Shown here: positions 6,761 to 15,679 of the stretch, piece after piece
Numbering within the stretch: the stretch's first letter is position 1
Layout: each line of letters starts with the position of its first letter
Assembly (NCBI GenBank): GCA_003228195.2
Contig: QGNO01000011.1
Coordinates: forward strand, 5,001-55,537
Length of the DNA: 50,537 nt
Direction of reading: 5' to 3'
Origin: Chloroflexota bacterium
GTDB taxonomy: Bacteria > Chloroflexota > Dehalococcoidia > Lucifugimonadales > QGNO01
The notes under the pieces: generated by a model
Told to the model about the DNA's origin: nothing
Seen by the model: only the letters and a program-made list of their open reading frames with translations
The model's database searches: none
Position numbers and translations under genes: made by a program

Positions 6761-8632
6761 TTAATGACTACCAGATTCAGGCTCCGGATCCGCGGGTTCA
6801 AATGCCCAGCCATAAATACCAAACAGCATTACGACAAGGCCTATTACGATAACTGAAATGTGTATCAAAACGCCAAAGAAACATATTGCCATCCCTAGCG
6901 CAGTAACAAATGGAAAGTAAGACAATCCAGGCATATGTATATCATTAGTATCCTTGCCACCTGAACTCGGTCGCTTCTTGATGGGGATAGGTATTCCATC
7001 CTCATTTTCGACGTATTTCTCAGACCAAAAGGCATCTCTCTCACTAACAGTGGGGATTTCCGCAAAGTTATACTCAGGGGGGGGTGACGGTATAGACCAT
7101 TCCAGCGTCCTTCCGTCCCATGGATCATTGCCAGCTACCTCACCCTTACGGAGACTTCTCATTATATTGTGCAGAAACACGAGGACACCGAGTAATATTA
7201 CCCAACTGCCAACAGTGGAAAAAAGATTCCAAAAGTCCCAGCCCATGGCGGAGTCGTATGTGTAAATGCGTCTGGGCATTCCATCAAGCCCCACCCAATG
7301 CATCGGTGCAAACGTAAGATTCATGCCAATGAAAAGAAGCCAGAAATTGAGTTTACCTAATTTCTCATTCATCAAGCGACCTGTCACCTTAGGGAACCAA
7401 TAGTATATGCCAGCGAATAATCCGAAAATGGATCCGCCAAATAATACGTAGTGAAGATGCGCGACTATGTAATAAGTATCTTGTTGCTGTGCATCCGCTG
7501 GAACGGCCGCATGGGTCACCCCGCTTAAACCGCCAATGATGAACAGTATTACAAATCCAAGTGCAAACAGCATCGCAGTGTTGAATTCAATGGAGCCCCT
7601 CCACAATGTACCCAACCAATTGAAAATTTTCACACCAGTCGGCACGGCTATCAGTACAGTAGTAACCGCAAAAGTTGCATTCGCAACAGGCCCTAGACCA
7701 ACCGTAAACATGTGATGACTCCATACTGTCCATCCCATGAAGCCTATGAACACACCGGATAAAACTATGAAAGGATATCCAAAGAGTGGTTTCTTAGAAA
7801 ATGTAGGCAGAACTTCCGAGACAATCCCCATAGCTGGAAGTATCAATATGTAAACCTCAGGATGACCGAAAACCCAAAATAGATGTTGCCACAATACTGG
7901 GTCACCGCCCATGGTCGGATTGAAAAAATTGGTCCCTACAAACCGATCGAACCCAAGCTCTATCAAGGCCACAGTTATGACCGGCATAGCAGTGACCAAA
8001 AGAAATGAGGTCACTAGTGTCATCCACGTGAAAACAGGCATTCGCATCAAAGTCATGCCTGGCGCACGCATATTTATAATGGTGACTATAAAGTTAAAGG
8101 CTCCGGCCATTGAAGAAGTACCAAGCATTAGAAGCCCCAAAACGTAGAAGTCCATTCCTCCTGCGACGTCAAAGGCGGTGGAAGTCAAGGGTGAGTAAGC
8201 AAACCATCCGGACCCGGGGGCGCGACCAACAAGCCATCCGGCATTGAGTAGTAAACCTCCAAAAAGATACACCCAATAGCTCAGGGCATTAAGCCGAGGG
8301 AAAGCAACGTCCCTCGCACCTATTTGAAGTGGTATTACAATATTGAAAAAAGCAACGCTCAATGGCATTATCGCTAGAAATATCATTGTCAGAGCGTGCA
8401 TCGTGAACAGTTGGCTGAAAACATCTGGACTTACCAAAGCATTCTCAGGATTCGACAACTGCAATCTCAGTGTGATGGCCTCAATCCCTCCCAGTAGGAA
8501 GAAAAGAACCGAGGTTATCCCGTAAAGAATGCCAATTCGTTTGTGATCAACGGTAACAAACCACCCCCACCAACCTGTTGCAACGGTGGGTCTTCTCAGT
8601 ACCGAATATTTTCGGCCACTAGCAACAGCCAT
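6761..8632 (-). CDS. ctaD: cytochrome c oxidase subunit I
   Basis: The catalytic subunit of a type A heme-copper oxidase, 623 residues. Visible ligands: H79 (low-spin heme, F-T-M-H-A), H257 with crosslink partner Y261 and proton-channel E259 in G-H-P-E-V-Y, H306/H307 in S-H-H-M-F (CuB), and H392/H394 in H-L-H-Y-V-L (high-spin and low-spin hemes). D109 in R-D-V-A-F-P-R-L-N suggests an intact D-channel. E259 places it in the A1-like group. The C-terminus is extended by a polar linker and two more hydrophobic segments, as in many caa3 enzymes. Second gene of the operon, 27 bp after ctaC. Confidence 0.97.
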   Translation of the reverse strand: MAVASGRKYSVLRRPTVATGWWGWFVTVDHKRIGILYGITSVLFFLLGGIEAITLRLQLSNPENALVSPDVFSQLFTMHALTMIFLAIMPLSVAFFNIVIPLQIGARDVAFPRLNALSYWVYLFGGLLLNAGWLVGRAPGSGWFAYSPLTSTAFDVAGGMDFYVLGLLMLGTSSMAGAFNFIVTIINMRAPGMTLMRMPVFTWMTLVTSFLLVTAMPVITVALIELGFDRFVGTNFFNPTMGGDPVLWQHLFWVFGHPEVYILILPAMGIVSEVLPTFSKKPLFGYPFIVLSGVFIGFMGWTVWSHHMFTVGLGPVANATFAVTTVLIAVPTGVKIFNWLGTLWRGSIEFNTAMLFALGFVILFIIGGLSGVTHAAVPADAQQQDTYYIVAHLHYVLFGGSIFGLFAGIYYWFPKVTGRLMNEKLGKLNFWLLFIGMNLTFAPMHWVGLDGMPRRIYTYDSAMGWDFWNLFSTVGSWVILLGVLVFLHNIMRSLRKGEVAGNDPWDGRTLEWSIPSPPPEYNFAEIPTVSERDAFWSEKYVENEDGIPIPIKKRPSSGGKDTNDIHMPGLSYFPFVTALGMAICFFGVLIHISVIVIGLVVMLFGIYGWAFEPADPEPESGSH

Positions 8633-8659
8633 TACTGCCCTCCGAAATTAATGCCAATT

Positions 8660-9742
8660 TCATTGTAATCCCTCAAGGTAGGCAACTAAAGCATCTAACT
8701 CATCATCAGCTATACTCAAAGTCGGCATACCTACGCCAGGTTTCATTTTGTCAGGGTTAGTAAGCCAAGCCTTCAGATTTCCAGCGCTATTATCGATTAT
8801 CCCTGCACCTATGGTTTCTCTCCCACCAACATGAGTCAGCACGGGTCCAACGGCTCCCCTTATTGGAAGACCCTCCACTGTATGGCAAAACGCGCACCGT
8901 TGCGCCGTTACCTTCTCTCCTCGAAGTGTCCCGTCAAATCCCTTATTTACGAAAAGGTCCTTCCCCTTTGCGGCAAGACCGGTCATTTCACCTGGAGTTG
9001 CCTTAATTGACTCAACCCAAGCATCGAAGTCGCTTTGTTTTTCCGCATGGACCATGAACCGCATCTGCGCGTGAGCTGTGCCACAAAACTCAGCGCACAG
9101 CCCGTAAAATTCTCCTGCCCTATCAGCTTGAAACCACATTGTATTAATGTGTCCTGGAACCAAGTCCATTTTCCCAGCTAGTTTGGGGATCCAGAAACTA
9201 TGGATCACGTCTTTCGACTCCAAAGACACGTCTATAGCCATCCCTACAGGCACATGGAGTTCATTAGCGGTGGTAATTCCTAGGTCAGGATACTCAAATT
9301 CCCACCACCACTGATGAGCTATCACTTTCAACTCAAGCGTTTTTCCAGGCGGCGGCTCAGCGGTGTAGAAAATCGTCGTAATTGTCGGGACGGTGATAAT
9401 TGCCAAAATAATCATTGGAGCTATCGTCCATGTTATTTCGAGGACAGTATGACCATGAGTTTGCTTCGGAAGATGAGCCTCGTTCGCACGACGCCTGTAC
9501 TTGATAAACGCGTATATGAAGGCTCCATTCACTACCACAAACACAAATACAGCAGCCCAGAAAATTATGTAAAACAGCTTCAGCTGTGCCTCTGCTACTG
9601 GACCTGCCGCTTCAAAGGTCGACTGTGGATGGGAGGGAAAACAGGCCGTCGTAAGTAAAACAGGAACCAGAAGAAGGAGGAGGACAGGCCTTAGTTTTGT
9701 TAAGTTATGGAGCATAGGGTTTTTGATTTCCGTTTTGCTCAA
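8660..9742 (-). CDS. ctaC: cytochrome c oxidase subunit II with fused cytochrome c (caa3 type)
   Basis: A 360-residue precursor with an N-terminal lipoprotein signal (L-T-T-A-C, Cys34), two membrane helices (about 54-81 and 104-126), and a CuA cupredoxin domain. The CuA ligands are H181 and the set C216-E218-C220-H224-M227. A C-terminal cytochrome c domain carries C-A-F-C-H (C283, C286, H287) with probable Met ligand M339 in P-G-V-G-M-P. The fused heme domain accepts electrons and passes them to CuA, so a soluble cytochrome c may be dispensable. The TTG start at 9742 has no obvious ribosome site; an in-frame ATG at 9715 would also keep the signal peptide. First gene of the operon behind the promoter at 9792-9820. 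Confidence 0.95.
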   Translation of the reverse strand: MSKTEIKNPMLHNLTKLRPVLLLLLVPVLLTTACFPSHPQSTFEAAGPVAEAQLKLFYIIFWAAVFVFVVVNGAFIYAFIKYRRRANEAHLPKQTHGHTVLEITWTIAPMIILAIITVPTITTIFYTAEPPPGKTLELKVIAHQWWWEFEYPDLGITTANELHVPVGMAIDVSLESKDVIHSFWIPKLAGKMDLVPGHINTMWFQADRAGEFYGLCAEFCGTAHAQMRFMVHAEKQSDFDAWVESIKATPGEMTGLAAKGKDLFVNKGFDGTLRGEKVTAQRCAFCHTVEGLPIRGAVGPVLTHVGGRETIGAGIIDNSAGNLKAWLTNPDKMKPGVGMPTLSIADDELDALVAYLEGLQ

Positions 9743-9791
9743 TTAAGTTTACTTGGGTCGGCGTTTGTGAAAATTGCCCCAACTCATTGAA

Positions 9792-9820
9792 AGAATACCA
9801 ACTGGATAATCGTGAGTCAA
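9792..9820 (-). promoter_or_regulatory. sigma70-type promoter of the oxidase operon
   Basis: On the minus strand TTGACT (9815-9820), a 17-nt spacer and TATTCT (9792-9797), about 50 nt upstream of ctaC. The match to the TTGACN-17-TATNNT pattern seen elsewhere in the window supports it. Confidence 0.55.
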
Positions 9821-9829
9821 TAATATTCC

Positions 9830-9847
9830 CTCAACATTTTTGTTGAG
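9830..9847. promoter_or_regulatory. inverted repeat in the ctaC / ctaAB divergent region
   Basis: CTCAACA and TGTTGAG form a perfect 7-bp dyad around TTTT. It lies 9 bp upstream of the ctaC -35 box and about 97 bp before the ctaAB start, a suitable place for a regulator binding both directions. The binding protein is unknown. Confidence 0.35.
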
Positions 9848-9943
9848 TATGTGGTTCTATGGGAATATCATATTGTTGACTGGTGTCTAAAAATAGACAC
9901 AGCCTGTTCTAAGCCTGACCATAAGGAAGATATATTTAAACAT

Positions 9944-11743
9944 ATGGCTGACAAAGATAACTCCGCCTCTGCAAAAGGGTTGCACAACAAGTTTTCCAAC
10001 ACCTCGTTGTTGATTCTTATCACCGTTTGTGCAACCACCGTTTTTACCCTAATTACCGTTGGGGCGCTCGTACGAGTTACGGGATCCGGTCTGGGATGTC
10101 CTGACTGGCCGTTATGTTATGGGAAGATAATCCCCCCTTTCGACCTTCACAGTTTGATTGAGTACTTCCACAGGCTACTAGCAACCCTGGCGGGTATATT
10201 CTTAATTGGAACGGCACTATTTGCAACATTCATACGACCTTCAGTTAACCCAGTAAAAAATATACTCTGGACAACTGTGCTGCTAATAATATTGGCGGGT
10301 GGCTTAGGAGCTGCGACTGTATTCACCGAACTCAACCCTCATTTTCGCACTCTTCACCTGATAACAGCGCAATCGATTTTCGCTCTCCTTCTCGTAGGGG
10401 TAATATGGGTTTATCATGGCTCCACAAAATCCAGGCAGCCTGAACCCAGAATCTTCTTTTTAGCTACATTGGGTGCGGTGATCACGATCATAGCGATAAT
10501 TTCAGGATCTATCACTGTAGGCCAAGGAGCCGGCACGATATGTCCAAGTTGGCCTCTCTGTAATAGCTCATTAGTACCAGATATCTCGCTTGAATGGTTG
10601 CATTTATCCCACAGAATTATTGCTGGGGTTTCCACTTTGGTAGGAGTCGGAGCAGGGCTTATTGCTTGGTCACAACGGAGTCGTTCGACGTCTACAGGAA
10701 TCGCAGGGGCATTTCTAGTCGTCATTTCATTGTCTCAAGTGATTGTTGGCGCCGCCAATCCCCTAACCGGATTCTCTTCTATACTACGGATTTCACATCT
10801 GACCCTAGCAACAGCTCAATGGGGCAATTTAGTAATATTGGCAACATTGGTAATACCCAATTCACTCAACACAAATTTCAAATCGGTGGCGAGGGATTAC
10901 TTCGCACTCACCAAGCCGATGATCATCGTACTTTTGCTCATCACCGCCCTAGGCGGATTGTTTTTAGCCTCTAACGGGGTGCCACCTCTTCTAACAACCT
11001 TGATTGTATTAATTGGTGGATCCCTTGGAGCCGGAGGTGCGAACGCCATAAATCACTATTTGGACCGTGATATAGACAACAAGATGAGTCGCACCAGTAA
11101 TAGGCCGCTACCTAGTAATCGAATTGCCCCAAATCATGCTCTCTATTTCGGCATAACCCTAAATGTAATTGCGTTCACTGTACTTTTCTACTGGGTTAAT
11201 CTTATAAGCGCGGCATTGGTTGCCGGAGCAACTATCTTTTACGCTCTCGTTTACACAGCCTGGTTAAAGAGAACATCCATACAAAACATAGTGATAGGCG
11301 GTGCCGCCGGTGCCGTGCCTCCTATGGTCGGATGGGCAGCCATAACGGGTGGGCTGGAACTCCCATCTCTCTACCTATTCGGAATAGTATTTTTTTGGAC
11401 CCCCCCACATTTTTGGGCATTATCTCTACTTATGAAGGACGACTATGCTAAGGCTGGTGTTCCTATGCTTCCAGTTGTATACGGGGAAGAAGCAACCGCT
11501 AAAGGAATATTGGGACATTCGATAATCCTGATTACATTAACCATACTCTTTGCAACGACAAGCGTAGTAGGCGCGATTTACGCTGCTAGCGCTCTCATGC
11601 TGGGGACAATCTTTCTCCTTTACGCGATCAGAGTATTTAGAGCGACAACAAGACAAAATGCCCGTCGATTATACCTTTACTCCCTGCTCTATTTAGCTTT
11701 ACTATTCACAGCGATGATGGTTGATGCGGCAGTTACTTTTTAA
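9944..11743 (+). CDS. ctaA-ctaB: heme A synthase - heme O synthase fusion (CtaA-CtaB)
   Basis: One 599-residue membrane protein holds both enzymes making heme A. Residues about 20-310 are CtaA/COX15-like: histidines in E-Y-F-H-R-L, L-H-L-I-T-A-Q, L-S-H-R-I-I-A and I-S-H-L-T-L, plus two C-P-x-W-P-L-C motifs. Residues about 315-599 are CtaB/COX10-like farnesyltransferase with N-H-Y-L-D-R-D-I-D-N-K-M and the later T-P-P-H-F-W-A-L segment. CtaB attaches farnesyl to heme B giving heme O; CtaA oxidises it to heme A. I chose ATG 9944 (M-A-D-K-D-N) over the open frame from 9851 because the extra N-terminus is not family-like; AAGGAAG is 13-14 nt upstream. Divergent from the oxidase operon. Confidence 0.92.
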   Translation: MADKDNSASAKGLHNKFSNTSLLILITVCATTVFTLITVGALVRVTGSGLGCPDWPLCYGKIIPPFDLHSLIEYFHRLLATLAGIFLIGTALFATFIRPSVNPVKNILWTTVLLIILAGGLGAATVFTELNPHFRTLHLITAQSIFALLLVGVIWVYHGSTKSRQPEPRIFFLATLGAVITIIAIISGSITVGQGAGTICPSWPLCNSSLVPDISLEWLHLSHRIIAGVSTLVGVGAGLIAWSQRSRSTSTGIAGAFLVVISLSQVIVGAANPLTGFSSILRISHLTLATAQWGNLVILATLVIPNSLNTNFKSVARDYFALTKPMIIVLLLITALGGLFLASNGVPPLLTTLIVLIGGSLGAGGANAINHYLDRDIDNKMSRTSNRPLPSNRIAPNHALYFGITLNVIAFTVLFYWVNLISAALVAGATIFYALVYTAWLKRTSIQNIVIGGAAGAVPPMVGWAAITGGLELPSLYLFGIVFFWTPPHFWALSLLMKDDYAKAGVPMLPVVYGEEATAKGILGHSIILITLTILFATTSVVGAIYAASALMLGTIFLLYAIRVFRATTRQNARRLYLYSLLYLALLFTAMMVDAAVTF

Positions 11744-11748
11744 TCAAT

Positions 11749-12435
11749 TTGCAGACTACATTTAATATTTGTCGATATTTCCCAAAGCTAGCAATCTTGA
11801 TAGCTTTGGCGTTACTGTTAGGCGCTTGCATTCCGGGTCAACGTGCATTTTTAGGAACAGAACTTACAGCGAATAATGAAGCCCCGGGATTCGTGCTTAC
11901 GGACCAATTCGGAGACCAAGTTTCTCTCTACTCGAAAAGGGGTTCCGTTGTCGCGTTAACCTTTATATACACTCGATGTTTCGATATATGTCCTCTCACC
12001 ACCATCAGCTTAAAACAAGCTTACAATATGTTAGGTGAAGATACTGAAAAGGTAGAATTCATCGCTGTTTCAGTCGACCCAGATGGGGATACTCCCGAAA
12101 GCACTTACGATTTTTTACGTAATTTAGGCATGCTTGATGTTATGTCATTTTTAACCGGGTCACACGACGACCTTTCCAAAATATGGAACGAGTACCACAT
12201 TGCTGTAGTTACTCAGCCGGCGGGTTCATCTGAAAGTGCCCTAGACAAACTCACTGGCGAACTTGTATCTGTAGCAAATGGGATTCAGACCTCAGAAACG
12301 TCAGCACAGAAATATTTAAAGATGCACTCAGCACCTGTGTATCTGATTGATCAGCATGGAAAATTGCGGTCTATTATCACTGACTTCACTTCTAATCCCG
12401 AGCGGTTAGTGCACGACGTGAAACTAGTTATTTAA
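11749..12435 (+). CDS. SCO1/SenC copper chaperone lipoprotein
   Basis: A 228-residue thioredoxin-fold protein with a lipoprotein signal (L-L-L-G-A-C) and the copper-binding C-F-D-I-C-P motif, with the distal histidine in K-M-H-S-A-P-V-Y-L-I. SCO proteins deliver copper to CuA of oxidase subunit II or keep its cysteines reduced, on the outer face of the membrane. A roughly 30-residue insertion precedes the histidine, as in many bacterial SCO proteins. The TTG start lies 5 bp after the ctaAB stop, with no clear ribosome site, so translational coupling is likely. Together with ctaAB it completes the oxidase biogenesis set. Confidence 0.9.
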   Translation: MQTTFNICRYFPKLAILIALALLLGACIPGQRAFLGTELTANNEAPGFVLTDQFGDQVSLYSKRGSVVALTFIYTRCFDICPLTTISLKQAYNMLGEDTEKVEFIAVSVDPDGDTPESTYDFLRNLGMLDVMSFLTGSHDDLSKIWNEYHIAVVTQPAGSSESALDKLTGELVSVANGIQTSETSAQKYLKMHSAPVYLIDQHGKLRSIITDFTSNPERLVHDVKLVI

Positions 12436-12481
12436 GTTGTGGCTGATGTCAAAATTCCAATTAAACTGAAGTTATATTTAA

Positions 12482-13624
12482 CTACTCAATTAAGGCCAAT
12501 GCCCTATCTCTTAACTGCCCACATCCTGCATCGATATCAATTCCTTTTTCCATTCTTACCGTTGACGGTACATTAAATGTCTTTAGATCGGACTGGAATC
12601 TCTGTGCCTCCTTGTAACTCGTACGGTGGTATGGTCCGTCACCGGTTGGATTTACAGGAATGAGGTTTACGTGACATAGTAAATCTTTAAGGATTTCACC
12701 CAGCTTGGCAGCATGTTTGGGGGTGTCATTTTGCCCCTTTAGTAATACGTACTCTATGAATATTCTGCGTTTAGTTTTTTTTACAAAACTCTGGCATGCT
12801 TGAAGTAAATCTTCTATAGGATATCGCTTATTGATCGGCATGGTTTCTGATCTAGTTTCGTTGTCAGGAGCATGTAATGACACAGCAAGATTTATTTGAA
12901 TATCCTCCTCTGCTAGCCGCTCAATACCAGGGATTAGCCCTACAGTTGAAATGGTTATATGCCTGGCACCTATTGCGATTCCCTTTTGATCATTAAGAAC
13001 CCTAATAGCTTTCATCATATTATCGTAATTTGCTAAAGGTTCTCCCATACCCATAAACACAACATTTGTGACTCCTTGAATCTCCCCGCGAGACCTCTTA
13101 CCGTTATTAACTTCTCCCTCATCTTCTGTTCTTGCAAGCCGTTCCATTGCCAGGACCTGTTCGGTAATTTCCCCGACGGTCAAATTTCTCCTGAACCCTT
13201 GCTGTCCTGTCGCACAGAAAGTACATCCCAAGGCGCAGCCCGCCTGAGTAGAGACACAAACTGTTTTTCTACCTCTGCGATGCCCGTCTGCCTCGTAACG
13301 CATTAAAACAGTTTCAATTAGTTCTCCATCTGATAGCCTGAATAATGTTTTGTCCGTGCTTCCATCTAATGATTTCTTTGAAATAACAGTAGATGAACTA
13401 CCTATAGAATAATTTTGAGAAAGGACCGACCTCAATTCCTTACTTAAATTCGTCATCTCATGGAAGGAAGTTCGACATTCCTTATAGATAGCCCTCCAGA
13501 CCTGTTCTCCTCTAAATCTGGGTTGTTCCAAGCTTTGCAGATTATCGACAAGTTGGGATTTTGACAATTCCAGTATTGAAGGCAGTTTGGAATCTAAGCT
13601 AAGAATTGATTTTTTAGGCTTCAT
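12482..13624 (-). CDS. rlmN: 23S rRNA A2503 / tRNA A37 C2-methyltransferase RlmN
   Basis: A 380-residue radical SAM enzyme that methylates C2 of A2503 in 23S rRNA and A37 in some tRNAs. The [4Fe-4S] motif C-x3-C-x2-C is C130, C134, C137 (A-G-C-A-L-G-C-T-F-C-A-T-G). The catalytic cysteine near the C-terminus is C368 in D-A-G-C-G-Q-L-R. The G-M-G-E-P-L-A-N-Y motif and the N-L-I-P-x-N-P segment are also present. The ATG start is unambiguous. It is convergent with the SCO gene and stands alone. Confidence 0.96.
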   Translation of the reverse strand: MKPKKSILSLDSKLPSILELSKSQLVDNLQSLEQPRFRGEQVWRAIYKECRTSFHEMTNLSKELRSVLSQNYSIGSSSTVISKKSLDGSTDKTLFRLSDGELIETVLMRYEADGHRRGRKTVCVSTQAGCALGCTFCATGQQGFRRNLTVGEITEQVLAMERLARTEDEGEVNNGKRSRGEIQGVTNVVFMGMGEPLANYDNMMKAIRVLNDQKGIAIGARHITISTVGLIPGIERLAEEDIQINLAVSLHAPDNETRSETMPINKRYPIEDLLQACQSFVKKTKRRIFIEYVLLKGQNDTPKHAAKLGEILKDLLCHVNLIPVNPTGDGPYHRTSYKEAQRFQSDLKTFNVPSTVRMEKGIDIDAGCGQLRDRALALIE

Positions 13625-13673
13625 AATATTTTCGATAGGGAAGCAGACTCTTTCTCAAAATCTTTTAAGATAG

Positions 13674-13829
13674 TTATTCCTCATTAACAAGTGTATCAAG
13701 TATTAGCTTGTATGCTCCGCTGTTTCCAAGGTTAGACACGCTAGCGATTTCCTGGGAAATTTCCTTAATCCCGAAACCCTCGGAGGATAATTTTTGTATA
13801 AGTGTGGTGGCGCTATTCCTGGCGTGAAA
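13674..13829 (-). pseudogene. remnant resembling an RsmI C-terminal helix-turn-helix
   Basis: The minus-strand frame ending at TAA 13674-13676 encodes about 51 residues: A-T-T-L-I-Q-K-L, S-S-E-G-F-G-I-K-E-I-S-Q-E-I and N-S-G-A-Y-K-L-I-L. The rhythm matches the small C-terminal HTH of RsmI methyltransferases; compare the real RsmI here, L-K-N-A-G-Y-S-V-R-D-A-S-K-E-I. No start codon precedes it, and its 5' part overlaps the end of the ABC permease in another frame. It looks like a leftover gene end. The resemblance was judged by eye. Confidence 0.35.
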
Positions 13830-14634
13830 AAGACCAAACTGCAGAAGACAGAAGAACCGTTCCCAACGCCAAAATTATCAGCACATCCTCCACGATTCCC
13901 ATCCTATGGCCGTTAACAGTCACTCCAATCCCCGAATTGGCTAAGTCGGTCAAACTTGATGCAGCAAGGTTTCCATTCAGGAAAACTTGCCTCACGGCAT
14001 CAACTCCATAAGTGAGTGGGTTGATTTTAGCAATCACTTGCAACCAAGGTGAGACATTATCCACAGGAAAAAACACTCCCGACAGAAATATCAACGGAAA
14101 AATGAGCAGCTGCATCACCATTTGAAATCCTTGTTGGGAACGCATCCTAGTAGCAACCAAGATACCGAATCCAGACAACGAAAGTGCTAATAACAAAGCA
14201 ATCCCCAAAAACTTGACTACTAGCAAAACCGTCAATGAAATTCCCACAAGCGGTGCAAGGATCAAAAGAATAGACCCTTGCACAATTGCCGTTATAGAAC
14301 CCCCAATTGCCTTACCCAAAACAATCCCCGTCCTGCTAATCGGAGCAACCATAATTTCCTTGAGAAACCCAAACTCCCTATCCCAAACGATTGACATGCC
14401 GGAAAACATGGATGACATTAAGATTGTCATGGAGAGAATTCCAGGGTACATAAATTGAATGAAATCGACATTTTGGGCCATAGGGCCTACTATCCGATTA
14501 AATCCGGCTCCGAAAACTGCCAAAAACATCAAAGGGAACGCTAGTGATGACAGCATTCTTGATCGTTCCTGAAGAAGCCTAAGTAGCTCCCGATATGCTA
14601 CAACCCATACGCCTCTATAAAACTCGACCATCAT
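13813..14634 (-). CDS. ABC-2 type exporter permease
   Basis: A 273-residue integral membrane protein with about six hydrophobic helices and the ABC-2 signature segments seen in DrrB-like permeases: W-D-R-E-F-G-F-L-K-E-I-M-V-A-P in the cytoplasmic loop and L-S-G-V-F-F-P-V-D-N-V-S-P-W late in the protein. It should pair with the ATPase immediately upstream, whose TAA stop abuts this start (TAAATGATG), to export a lipid, drug or polymer. The substrate cannot be inferred. Confidence 0.9.
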   Translation of the reverse strand: MMVEFYRGVWVVAYRELLRLLQERSRMLSSLAFPLMFLAVFGAGFNRIVGPMAQNVDFIQFMYPGILSMTILMSSMFSGMSIVWDREFGFLKEIMVAPISRTGIVLGKAIGGSITAIVQGSILLILAPLVGISLTVLLVVKFLGIALLLALSLSGFGILVATRMRSQQGFQMVMQLLIFPLIFLSGVFFPVDNVSPWLQVIAKINPLTYGVDAVRQVFLNGNLAASSLTDLANSGIGVTVNGHRMGIVEDVLIILALGTVLLSSAVWSFSRQE

Positions 14635-15609
14635 TTACCTACGCCTGTTCTTAAGGGATTGCTTAAATTGAGCAACTGTATCAACTTCCTCATCCCGTAT
14701 GTCTTTTCCTGTTAAATTCAAGAATACATCGTCTAAGGTCGGCCTTCTCACCCCAATTGATAATATTTGCCCTTTAAATTTTCGGATGAAGGTGGGTAAG
14801 AATTTCTCACCATTCGGCACGGCAAACTTTATCAAATCTTCCTCAACTTCAACTCCTACGGACCATTGTTCAGACAGTTCACGCAAGGCTCCAGATTGGT
14901 CACTAGTCCTCAAGAAAACCACATCGCCACCAAGTTTATTTTTGAGTGTCTCTGGAGAGTCTATGGCTACAATTTTTCCATTATCGATTACTGCTATACG
15001 ATCACAAGTGTCTGCCTCTTCCATATAGTGTGTTGTCATAAAAATGGTTACGTTTTCCTCCCTTCGTATTCTATCCAGATAGCCCCATATGTAGTTTCGG
15101 GTTTGCGGATCCAATCCTAAGGTTGGTTCATCCAAGAAAAGTACTTTGGGATGATGAATCAGCCCTCTTACTAATTCTAGTCTTCTTTTCATTCCACCTG
15201 AGAAAGTCTGTATTTTGGCATTCTTGCGGTCCCAAAGATCTACAAGTTGCAGTAAATTTTTCATCCTTGTTTGCATAATGTCTTTTGGAACGCCATAAGC
15301 GTAAGCATGGAACAACAGATTTTGCTCGGCAGTAAGATAGGAATCCAGAGTCGTTTCCTGAAATACCACTCCTATGGTTCGTCGGATTGCACTGGTATCC
15401 TTCACGACATCGTATCCGTTAACTAATGCAACCCCCCCCGTAGGCTTAGTGAGGGTGCATAAAATGTTAATCGTAGTTGTTTTTCCGGCCCCATTGGGAC
15501 CCACAAATCCAAACAGCTCACCTTGATTGACCGAAAACGAAACGTTGTCAACAACAGTGAGTCCAGCATATTTTTTTGACACTCGTTGTACGTCTATAGC
15601 TTTTGTCAT
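14635..15609 (-). CDS. ABC exporter ATPase, DrrA-like
   Basis: A 324-residue nucleotide-binding protein with Walker A G-P-N-G-A-G-K-T-T (37-45), Q-loop at Q84, signature F-S-G-G-M (136-140), Walker B V-L-F-L-D-E-P (157-162) and the switch histidine in M-T-T-H-Y. The extra C-terminal domain (about 230-324) is the usual accessory region of the DrrA / daunorubicin-resistance ATPase group. It energises the ABC-2 permease encoded directly downstream. ATG start; the upstream 70 bp are shared with the divergent rsmI gene. Confidence 0.92.
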   Translation of the reverse strand: MTKAIDVQRVSKKYAGLTVVDNVSFSVNQGELFGFVGPNGAGKTTTINILCTLTKPTGGVALVNGYDVVKDTSAIRRTIGVVFQETTLDSYLTAEQNLLFHAYAYGVPKDIMQTRMKNLLQLVDLWDRKNAKIQTFSGGMKRRLELVRGLIHHPKVLFLDEPTLGLDPQTRNYIWGYLDRIRREENVTIFMTTHYMEEADTCDRIAVIDNGKIVAIDSPETLKNKLGGDVVFLRTSDQSGALRELSEQWSVGVEVEEDLIKFAVPNGEKFLPTFIRKFKGQILSIGVRRPTLDDVFLNLTGKDIRDEEVDTVAQFKQSLKNRRR

Positions 15610-15679
15610 AGTGTTCTATAGTCTTTAAAAAATCTCTTCGTGATAATATATCAGTGCAATCAAACTTGGGTAATAACTA

